From positions 1-11,781 of the forward strand of contig DAOVAK010000037.1 in the NCBI GenBank assembly GCA_030671095.1: 11,781 bases of DNA, given 5' to 3'. The first letter of the stretch is position 1. Each line of letters starts with the position of its first letter. The stretch is from Deltaproteobacteria bacterium. Its GTDB lineage: Bacteria; Desulfobacterota; DSM-4660; Desulfatiglandales; HGW-15. The notes under the pieces are model-generated. The model searched no databases, was not told where the DNA came from, and saw only the letters and a program-made list of their open reading frames with translations. A program made the translations under genes and the position numbers. Shown piece after piece: positions 6,568-11,781 of the stretch.

Positions 6568-7455
6568 ATGAGCGTACTTGGACCTATAAGGACGGCCCTC
6601 TTTGTCCCGGGAACGCGTCCAGATCGCGTGGATAAGGCCCTTAACTCAGGGGCTGATGTGATCATTATCGATCTTGAGGACGCTGTGCCGTTGGCCCGGA
6701 AAGAGGAGACACGACCAAAGGTTCGTGAAAAAGTCCTAGAACATGGTGGCAAAAAGACCATTGTTCGTGTCAATGCCATAGGTTCAGGATTTTGCCAGGG
6801 AGACCTGGATGAAGTCATCGTGAACAAGCTTGGCTGCATCATGCTCCCAAAGGTGAAAAGTCCAGAGCAAATTCGTGAAATAAGCCATCGCCTCAGCCGT
6901 GTGGAAGAGGAGAGGGGGATGCCGCCTGGAGCCGTCTCCATCATTCCCTTGATTGAGTCAGCCAGTGCCGTCCAGAACATATTCCACATCCTTTCAGAAA
7001 AAACAGATCCAGCGAGAGTCTTGACCGCTGCCTTTGGGGCCGCCGACTACTCGCTGGATCTGGGCATTGAAATAACCAAAAAAGGCTTAGAACTCATCTA
7101 TCCCCGCTCTCGGATCTCAGTTGCATGCCGAGCAGCGGACGTAGCCCCCCCCTTAGACACCCCTTTTATGATTGATTTGAGAGACATGGAGGGCCTCAAG
7201 GCCGATGCAATGAGAGCGAAGCAACTCGGGTTCCAGGGAAAACTCTGTATTCATCCCGATCAGATCGGGCCATGCCATGCTATTTTCTCCCCAACCAAGG
7301 AAGAAATCCTTTATGCGGAAAACGTGGTTCAAGCCTTTGAGGAGGCAGAAGCAAGTGGTGTGGCAGCCATTCTATTGGATGGCAAGTTCATTGATTATCC
7401 CGTGGTGGAACGCGCGAGACGGACGTTGAAATTGGCAAAAATGATAAAGACCTAA
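6568..7455 (+). CDS. CitE/HpcH-type acyl-CoA lyase (citramalyl-CoA or malyl-CoA lyase candidate)
   Basis: Enzymes of this TIM-barrel family cleave 3-hydroxyacyl-CoA or citryl thioesters by retro-Claisen/aldol chemistry, giving acetyl-CoA (or acetyl thioester) and an oxoacid. Start ATG 6568 is chosen because GAGG (6558-6561) precedes it by six bases and the family motif then begins near residue 11. This gives 295 residues, the normal length. Motifs: L-F-V-P-G-T-R-P (11-18), K-A-L-x-S-G-A-D (23-30), I-D-L-E-D-A-V-P (34-41), R67-V-N69 for the CoA/oxoacid contacts, metal ligands E130 in P-L-I-E-S and D160 in F-G-A-A-D, and C-I-H-P-D-Q-I near residue 231. No citrate lyase alpha or gamma (acyl-carrier) genes are present, so free CoA esters are expected as substrate. 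That fits the upstream CoA ligase: citramalyl-CoA to acetyl-CoA plus pyruvate, or malyl-CoA to acetyl-CoA plus glyoxylate. Confidence 0.87.
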   Translation: MSVLGPIRTALFVPGTRPDRVDKALNSGADVIIIDLEDAVPLARKEETRPKVREKVLEHGGKKTIVRVNAIGSGFCQGDLDEVIVNKLGCIMLPKVKSPEQIREISHRLSRVEEERGMPPGAVSIIPLIESASAVQNIFHILSEKTDPARVLTAAFGAADYSLDLGIEITKKGLELIYPRSRISVACRAADVAPPLDTPFMIDLRDMEGLKADAMRAKQLGFQGKLCIHPDQIGPCHAIFSPTKEEILYAENVVQAFEEAEASGVAAILLDGKFIDYPVVERARRTLKLAKMIKT

Positions 7456-7462
7456 CTAACAT

Positions 7463-7570
7463 ATGGAGTAATGGAGTAGCGGAGTACTGGAGTAATGGTT
7501 TTCTAGAAACGAAAATATTCTTTTCGCCGTTCTTGACCACCACTCCAATCCTCCAGTACTCCATCACTCC
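7463..7570. repeat. Opposed tandem 8-mer arrays (NNGGAGTA) forming a large imperfect hairpin
   Basis: Four contiguous 8-mers of form NNGGAGTA occupy 7463-7494, with a trailing ATGG to 7498. On the other strand the same kind of 8-mer (NNGGAGNN) repeats from 7570 back to 7537. The two arms (7465-7498 against 7537-7570) match at about 27 of 34 positions by eye, and surround an AT-rich unique loop of roughly 38 bases. It fills the 135-bp gap between the lyase and the ferredoxin gene and ends right at the AAGGGGGAAG that may serve the ferredoxin as ribosome site. Confidence 0.8.
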
Positions 7571-7590
7571 AAGGGGGAAGATGCGCAGTT

Positions 7591-7815
7591 ATGAGTGAGT
7601 TCATCAAGGTTGAAATTGATTTTTCAAGATGTGTGGGCATTGGCGAATGCGGTGGCTGTGTCAAGGTCTGCCCTGTAAACATCTTCGGTAAGGACGGGGA
7701 TAATCCTTCTGTTATCGAGGATAATGAGGACGAATGTACCCTGTGTGATCTTTGCATACAGGCCTGCACCCCCAAGGTCATTACGATTAGAAAACTCTAC
7801 GAAACAAAGGACTGA
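7591..7815 (+). CDS. Small 2[4Fe-4S]-type ferredoxin
   Basis: A 74-residue soluble electron carrier. The second cluster motif is canonical: C49-x2-C52-x2-C55-x3-C59, followed by T-P. The first is unusual: C14-x5-C20-x2-C23-x3-C27-P, with three extra residues between the first two cysteines compared with the standard x2 spacing. It could still hold a [4Fe-4S] cluster, or a [3Fe-4S] one with altered potential. The start at ATG 7591 has only a distant G-rich stretch (7573-7578). It lies 24 bp before the membrane subunit of the succinate dehydrogenase/fumarate reductase, so it probably belongs to that transcript. A role in passing electrons to or from the complex is inference only; ferredoxin is not a standard subunit of these enzymes. 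Confidence 0.88.
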   Translation: MSEFIKVEIDFSRCVGIGECGGCVKVCPVNIFGKDGDNPSVIEDNEDECTLCDLCIQACTPKVITIRKLYETKD

Positions 7816-7839
7816 GCCGAAATAGCCTTCCCGGCAAAC

Positions 7840-8628
7840 ATGATCTCGATGCTCGAAAAATTCCCAAAGATCTCCTTTTATGCCAGGACAAGGGGATGGT
7901 ACTTCATCATAGCCTGGTGTCACCGGGTCACAGGAATACTCTTGGTGGTCTTTGTCTGGATTCATATCTATTCCTATTCTTCTCCCTATACACCTGGCGT
8001 TCAGGGTGTGAAAACGCAGGGATTTGGGTCACTGATCTTATCTCTTCTCCAATGGGTTCTGGCTGTCCCCATCATCTTTCACGCCTTTAATGGGGGAAGG
8101 TTGATCCTCTATGAGATCTATGGGAGCCGAGATGAGCAAAGCATGCTTCGCTGGATGACAGGGCTTGCCATCATATATCTGGGAGTCCTCGGATTGCTTA
8201 TGTTGATGGGCAATCAAAGCGCGTCACCCTTTATCTTCTGGTTGGTGATGGTTGCAGCAGGATTGATCCTTTCCTATGCCGTTGGCGCGAGGATTTGGCA
8301 GCGTGGGCACTCTATTTTCTGGAACTTCCAAAGGATCAACGCCGCTTTCCTATTGGTCATGATACCCGCTTACATTTTGTCCATGCATCTTAGCCCTGTG
8401 GTGAGTCAGGAAACAGGTATCGCGATCCCAGGGATGCAAAGGGTTTTTATTCAGGTGGTGTACCTATTGCTACTTATAGGATCCCTTTACCACGCAGGCT
8501 ATGGAATATGGTCCTTGGTGAGTGACTATCTCTCTTCTCGAACCCTTCGAACGGGCCTAGCCTTTCTGGTCACCCTGGTCATGCTCGTCTTTGGTTGGGT
8601 TGGAGTGACAATGATCCGCATTATTTAA
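7840..8628 (+). CDS. sdhC: Succinate dehydrogenase/fumarate reductase membrane cytochrome b, fused SdhC-SdhD
   Basis: This is the membrane anchor that exchanges electrons between the SdhB clusters and the quinone pool. At 262 residues it shows seven hydrophobic segments, near 20-45, 64-92, 103-123, 130-152, 158-183, 200-228 and 236-260. Segments 1-3 read as SdhC: H28-R-V-T-G in helix 1 and F-H81-A-F-N-G-G-R in helix 2. Segments 5-7 read as SdhD: F-Q-R165-I-N-A-A in helix 5 and Y-H218-A-G-Y-G with D229-Y in helix 6. H81 and H218 are the obvious heme ligand candidates. Helix 4 would be the linker that returns the chain to the cytoplasm, since separate SdhC and SdhD both start inside. The alternative is a five-helix diheme FrdC (about 255 residues), but the helix count and the two H-A-x-x-G signatures favour fusion. 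ATG 7840 has no strong ribosome site; ATG 7849 is possible. Confidence 0.82.
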   Translation: MISMLEKFPKISFYARTRGWYFIIAWCHRVTGILLVVFVWIHIYSYSSPYTPGVQGVKTQGFGSLILSLLQWVLAVPIIFHAFNGGRLILYEIYGSRDEQSMLRWMTGLAIIYLGVLGLLMLMGNQSASPFIFWLVMVAAGLILSYAVGARIWQRGHSIFWNFQRINAAFLLVMIPAYILSMHLSPVVSQETGIAIPGMQRVFIQVVYLLLLIGSLYHAGYGIWSLVSDYLSSRTLRTGLAFLVTLVMLVFGWVGVTMIRII

Positions 8629-8646
8629 GCGGAGGGAACTTTCAGA

Positions 8647-10443
8647 GTGGGTAATACCTTTCAGATTGCCTCAACCATAAAGTGCGATGTATTGATCGTG
8701 GGGGCAGGTGGCGCTGGTCTCCGATGTGCGGCGGAGGTTTTTGAAAAAAGACCGGGGGCACGTGTTGTTGCTGTCACTAAGGTGGGACATCCCCAGAAGT
8801 CCCACACGAATACGGCCCAGGGTGGATTGGCCGTGGTGGATCCAAGGGATCCTGTAGATAAACCCGTCTACCACATGTTTGACACCTGGAAAGGCTCGGA
8901 CTGCAGTGCCGACCAAAATGTCATCAAGAAGATTGTGGAGTCCCCGTGGGAACAGGTTGTCTGGCTGGAAAACCATGGCATGCACTTTAGTCGGGATGAA
9001 GCGGGGAAGGTGAGCAAAAGAACCTTTGGCGGTCATACACTAGGCTTTGGTGAGGCCTCCGCCTACCGGGCGGTATTTGAGGCGGATCGAACCGGTAAGG
9101 GTATTATGGACACCGTGTGGGGGGAGGCGCTGAGGGGGGACATATCCTTTCTGAACCAGGCCATCGCCACAGAACTCCTCTTCAAGGGTGACAGATGCGT
9201 GGGGGCTGTTATGTTCAGGCAGAAAGAGGGAGAGTTTGTAGCTGTTATGGCAAGGGCAACGGTCTTGGCCACGGGCGGCAATGGCCAGCTCTTCAAAGTC
9301 ACCACAAATTGTCGCCAGAACACCGGGGATGGTCTTGCCATTATTCTCAAAGCGGGCCTGCCCATCATGGACCCTGAAGCCATCCAATTCCATCCCACGG
9401 GTATCGTGGGCCCTGGCATCCTGGCCAGTGAGACCCTGCGATCTGTGGGAGGGATTCTGCGCAATAAAGAATTGGAAGCCTTCATGGAACGCTACGCGCC
9501 CAAGATGAAGGAGTTGGCCCCTCGCGATCTGGTGGCCAGGGCCATAGAGACCGAAATTCGAGAGGGCAGGGGGGCCCTGAACCCTGATCACAAATTGGAG
9601 CATGTGTGGATAGATTTGCGGCATCTATCAGATTACATTCATGATGTGCAAATTCCAGAGGTCACCGGCTTTTTTAGGAAGTTCGTCAATCTAGATCCGA
9701 AAAAAGAGCTCTGCCCGGTCCGCCCCAGCAACCACTATCAGATGGGGGGGATTCCCACAAACGAATTGGGGGAAGTGGGGAAGGGTTCCGATGGGATAAT
9801 TCATGGCCTTTTTGCTGTGGGGGAGTGCGCAGCAGCCAGTTTTCATGGATTCAATCGGCTCGGGACCAACTCGCTTTTGGAACTCATCACCATGGGAAAA
9901 TTCGCGGGAGAAAAGGCGGTCGATTATCTGGGAGATGCAGATGTTGAGCCGCCATCCGATACAGGGGAGAAGAGCTTCTCGCAGTTTTCAGCGTTCATGG
10001 AGGGGCAGGGGAAAGATAATTTTGGAGAAATTCGGAAGGAGATGCAGTCGCTTATGACAGAGAAGGTGGGGGTTTTCCGCACAGAATCTGGACTCAATGA
10101 GGCCATCGAGATGCTCAGGGCGCTCAAAGAACGCGCGGATAAAGTCCCTCTATCCAGCCGTACACTGACTATGAATCAGGAGCTCATTCAACGCTGGGAA
10201 TTGGATAACCTTCTGGTCGTCTCCATGGTCACGGCCCAGGCCGCCCTACACAGAAGGGAGTCCAGGGGAGGGCATTACCGTGAAGATTTCCCAGAGAGAA
10301 AGGATGAATTTAACTATCACACCCTCACATCTATGAAGGCGTTCGGGGAAGTCAATTTTGACAAACGTGCCATTGATATGAGCCTGTACGAAGCAAAAGG
10401 GGAACATTACGAAAGATTCGGAATGATTGAAAGAAAATACTGA
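8647..10443 (+). CDS. sdhA: Succinate dehydrogenase/fumarate reductase flavoprotein subunit
   Basis: This catalytic subunit interconverts succinate and fumarate on the cytoplasmic side of the membrane. The 598-residue length is typical. The FAD-binding fold begins at V-L-I-V-G-A-G-G-A-G (15-24). H53 in K-S-H-T-N-T-A-Q-G-G is the residue that carries covalent FAD in the family. Active-site elements are all present: F-H249-P-T-G, R293 in P-R-D-L-V-A-R-A (the proton-transfer arginine), H363 in N-H-Y-Q-M-G-G-I, and R404 in H-G-F-N-R-L-G-T-N-S. The C-terminal helical part ends with R-G-x-H-Y-R-x-D-F-P. The GTG start at 8647 follows GGAGG (8631-8635) by eleven bases. The gene lies 18 bp after the fused membrane subunit. 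Sequence alone does not tell whether it mainly oxidises succinate or reduces fumarate. Confidence 0.96.
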   Translation: MGNTFQIASTIKCDVLIVGAGGAGLRCAAEVFEKRPGARVVAVTKVGHPQKSHTNTAQGGLAVVDPRDPVDKPVYHMFDTWKGSDCSADQNVIKKIVESPWEQVVWLENHGMHFSRDEAGKVSKRTFGGHTLGFGEASAYRAVFEADRTGKGIMDTVWGEALRGDISFLNQAIATELLFKGDRCVGAVMFRQKEGEFVAVMARATVLATGGNGQLFKVTTNCRQNTGDGLAIILKAGLPIMDPEAIQFHPTGIVGPGILASETLRSVGGILRNKELEAFMERYAPKMKELAPRDLVARAIETEIREGRGALNPDHKLEHVWIDLRHLSDYIHDVQIPEVTGFFRKFVNLDPKKELCPVRPSNHYQMGGIPTNELGEVGKGSDGIIHGLFAVGECAAASFHGFNRLGTNSLLELITMGKFAGEKAVDYLGDADVEPPSDTGEKSFSQFSAFMEGQGKDNFGEIRKEMQSLMTEKVGVFRTESGLNEAIEMLRALKERADKVPLSSRTLTMNQELIQRWELDNLLVVSMVTAQAALHRRESRGGHYREDFPERKDEFNYHTLTSMKAFGEVNFDKRAIDMSLYEAKGEHYERFGMIERKY

Positions 10444-10593
10444 AAATACCATAACTAGCAGATGCGGACGCCATTACGGTGATCAAGAAGGCAATGGGGC
10501 CTTTTCTGCAGTGACTAGGCCAGGAGCCTCGGAACGAAAGAAATGGCCCCGCTGCTTCTATGAGGAACATAGGATGAGGAGGGGTTGAGGACA
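10444..10593 (+). other. sdhA-sdhB spacer with a 12-bp stem-loop (10496-10550)
   Basis: GGGGCCTTTTCT at 10496-10507 pairs with AGAAATGGCCCC at 10539-10550 with a single T-T mismatch, enclosing a 31-base loop that has its own four-base stem (10517-10520 with 10526-10529). A 150-base gap between these two subunit genes is unusual. The stem-loop could be an RNA processing site, a partial terminator or a repeat remnant. No gene is convincing here. GAGGAGGGG at 10576-10584 is the ribosome site for sdhB. Confidence 0.5.
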
Positions 10594-11310
10594 TTGAAAG
10601 AGACGTACAAAATTATGCTAAAGATTAAGCGCTATGATCCGGATACCAAGAGGTCATGGTTGCAGGATTATGAACTGGAGGCTGGAAGGATCCTCCGATT
10701 CACGGATGTGTTTCGAAAAATCAACAACGAAATAGACCCAACACTCGCGTGGAACTCCTCTTGCGAACATGCGCAATGTGGGACCTGTTCGGTCATGGTG
10801 AATGGAAAACCCTTACTTGCCTGCGAACTTCTCGTGGAGAACGCTGTGGCCACCTTTGGAACCACCGAATTTAGGGTGGAGCCCATTACGGTAGCCCCGG
10901 TTGTCCGCGACCTTGTTGTGGATCTAGAGAGGGCCTATGAAAGGGTTCACAGGGTCAAACCCTATATCATTCAGCCCTCGGAAAACCCAAATAAAGGTCA
11001 TGAATATCAGGTGTCCCCCAGAGCGCTGGAACGCTACGTGGATGCAACACGATGTATCAATTGTTTCTGCTGTGCCACCGTATGTATCAGCAGCCACAGA
11101 GGCTTTTTGGGGCCAAATGCGGTCCTTTCCAGTATCGTACGACTGATGGATCCGCGGGAGGCGGCCAAGAGGGAGAGGTTGGAGATACTCTACAGTGAGG
11201 AAGGCATTTACCGTTGCCACACATCCAAGGCCTGTTCCTTTGTCTGCCCAAAAGAAATCGATGTGGCCCATTATATCGCACTGGCCAAGGAGGGGAAGTT
11301 CAAAGAATAG
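10594..11310 (+). CDS. sdhB: Succinate dehydrogenase/fumarate reductase iron-sulfur subunit
   Basis: This subunit wires FAD to the quinone site through three clusters, and all ligands are present: [2Fe-2S] C57-x4-C62-x2-C65-x11-C77; [4Fe-4S] C154, C157, C160 and C218; [3Fe-4S] C164, C208 and C214. The C-C pair at 159-160 is also found in ordinary SdhB. The 238 residues are typical. After C164 the sequence reads I-S-S-H-R-G instead of the P-S-F-W-W of proteobacterial SdhB, so the quinone pocket lacks the usual Pro and Trp; a menaquinone-type pocket is plausible. Start choice is open. TTG 10594 lies eleven bases after AGGAGG (10577-10582), TTG 10585 is too close to it, and ATG 10615 has no ribosome site but would give a normal N-terminus. 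It is the last gene of the plus-strand run. Confidence 0.94.
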   Translation: MKETYKIMLKIKRYDPDTKRSWLQDYELEAGRILRFTDVFRKINNEIDPTLAWNSSCEHAQCGTCSVMVNGKPLLACELLVENAVATFGTTEFRVEPITVAPVVRDLVVDLERAYERVHRVKPYIIQPSENPNKGHEYQVSPRALERYVDATRCINCFCCATVCISSHRGFLGPNAVLSSIVRLMDPREAAKRERLEILYSEEGIYRCHTSKACSFVCPKEIDVAHYIALAKEGKFKE

Positions 11311-11371
11311 CGAAGTTCTGCCCAAACCAATGAGTTGGGTGAATCAATAGCACGAGGTTTGACCCGAACAG

Positions 11372-11458
11372 ATACCAGATACCGGATCCCGGATGCCAGA
11401 TAAATTGAGGAAAATTCCTTTTAATCCGGTATCCGGTGACCGGCATCCCGTATCAGGT
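11372..11458. repeat. Opposed tandem heptamer arrays between convergent genes; possible bidirectional terminator
   Basis: Four contiguous heptamers of form ATNCCRG fill 11372-11399. After a unique AT-rich loop of about 22 bases, five heptamers in the reverse orientation (NNCCGGT-like) fill 11424-11458. The arms can pair imperfectly into a long stem. The element lies between the 3' ends of sdhB (stop 11310) and the convergent fumarase gene (stop 11530), where a two-way transcription stop is expected. There is no long T-tract on either side. The architecture parallels the 8-mer element at 7463-7570, but the unit sequence differs. Confidence 0.75.
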
Positions 11459-11529
11459 GTTAACTTCCAGGGATCACTGACTATTCGAGAACTTGACACG
11501 GATGTTAGGATTTTCGCTCACGAAGACCT

Positions 11530-11781
11530 CTAAACCCTTCTATATTTCTCTTTACCCACCTGATAGAGGTCATTGCCATATATATCATTTACGACTATGG
11601 CGGGGAACTCCTTGACCAGCATTCTCCTTATGGCCTCAGTCCCCAGATCTTCATAAGCAACGACTTCAGCCTCTTTTATCGTCTTTGATAGGAGGGCACC
11701 TGCGCCGCCAGTCGCAGCAAAATATACGGCTTTGTGTTTTTTCATCGCATTTATCACTTTTTCGCCCCGGATTCCTTTGCC
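11530..11781 (-). CDS. Class I (iron-sulfur) fumarate hydratase, beta subunit / C-terminal domain (5' end beyond right edge)
   Basis: The minus-strand frame is open from the right edge to a TAG at 11532-11530, giving the last 83 residues. They begin G-K-G-I-R-G and carry V-Y-F-A-A-T-G-G-A-G-A-L-L, E-V-V-A-Y-E-D-L-G-T-E-A-I, and F-P-A-I-V-V-N-D with G-N-D-L-Y, all diagnostic of the FumA C-terminal/FumB-type beta domain, which helps form the active site for fumarate-malate hydration. Related tartrate dehydratase beta subunits share the fold, but E-D-L-G-x-E-A-I and the adjacent succinate dehydrogenase genes favour fumarase. In many anaerobes this enzyme is split into alpha and beta genes; which case applies cannot be seen here. 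Transcription converges on sdhB, so it is a separate unit. Confidence 0.88.
   Translation of the reverse strand, partial: GKGIRGEKVINAMKKHKAVYFAATGGAGALLSKTIKEAEVVAYEDLGTEAIRRMLVKEFPAIVVNDIYGNDLYQVGKEKYRRV

Noticed and set aside
6264..6989. 241-codon minus-strand frame opposite the HD and lyase genes
   Set aside because: It is antisense to two well-supported proteins, has no recognisable motifs and spans their junction.
7463..7570. CRISPR-like array
   Set aside because: Units are only 8 bp, directly contiguous without spacers, and occur in opposing orientation; no cas genes are in the window.
10455..10511. Eighteen-codon plus-strand frame reading DADAITVIKKAMGPFLQ in the sdhA-sdhB gap
   Set aside because: No ATG, GTG or TTG start precedes most of it, it is closed upstream by a stop at 10452, and it overlaps the stem-loop; too short to support.
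11053..11085. Extra cysteine beside the [4Fe-4S] motif of SdhB as an oddity
   Set aside because: A C-C pair at this position also occurs in ordinary bacterial SdhB, so it is not unusual.

Overview
The window reads as a chromosomal fragment from an anaerobic, respiring Gram-negative bacterium. A member of the Desulfobacterota (former Deltaproteobacteria) is the best guess. The reasons are the mix of a TRAP/ABC-type binding protein pair, divergent succinyl-CoA-synthetase-like subunits, a MmgE/PrpD protein, a succinate dehydrogenase/fumarate reductase with a fused membrane subunit next to a two-cluster ferredoxin, a class I (iron-sulfur) fumarase, and spacers full of palindromic repeats. This placement is inference from gene content; no marker gene is present.

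Left part (1-2001): two minus-strand genes for secreted solute-binding proteins. The first (start at 289, running off the left edge) looks like a TAXI-type TRAP receptor. The second (594-1844) is a LivK-like ABC binding protein. Each has a near-consensus sigma-70 promoter with identical hexamers (TTGACA, 17 bp, TAGAAT), followed at nearly the same distance by a related leader. This suggests a duplicated promoter-leader module. About 150 bp separates the LivK-like gene from the divergent plus-strand cluster.

Middle part (2014-7455), all plus strand: MmgE/PrpD protein, SucC-like and SucD-like acid-CoA ligase subunits, an HD-domain protein, and a CitE/HpcH-type acyl-CoA lyase. Together these could carry a C4-C6 hydroxy or unsaturated dicarboxylic acid through hydration/dehydration (or decarboxylation), CoA activation and C-C cleavage to acetyl-CoA plus an oxoacid. 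The itaconate/citramalate route and the malyl-CoA route are the two best candidates; neither is proven by the sequence.

Right part (7591-11310), plus strand: ferredoxin, a fused SdhC-SdhD membrane cytochrome b, flavoprotein SdhA/FrdA with the covalent-FAD histidine, and iron-sulfur SdhB/FrdB with all three cluster motifs. The C-terminal part of a class I fumarase beta subunit converges on them from the right edge (11530-11781, minus). Succinate/fumarate/malate interconversion therefore sits beside the acyl-CoA ligase/lyase cluster.

Every plus-strand gap longer than about 100 bp downstream of the MmgE/PrpD gene carries an inverted-repeat element: 4679-4782, 5882-5930, 7463-7570, 10496-10550 and 11372-11458. 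Two of these (7463-7570 and 11372-11458) have arms built from tandem 8-mers or 7-mers in opposing orientation around a short unique loop. No tRNA, rRNA, CRISPR array or transposase was seen.
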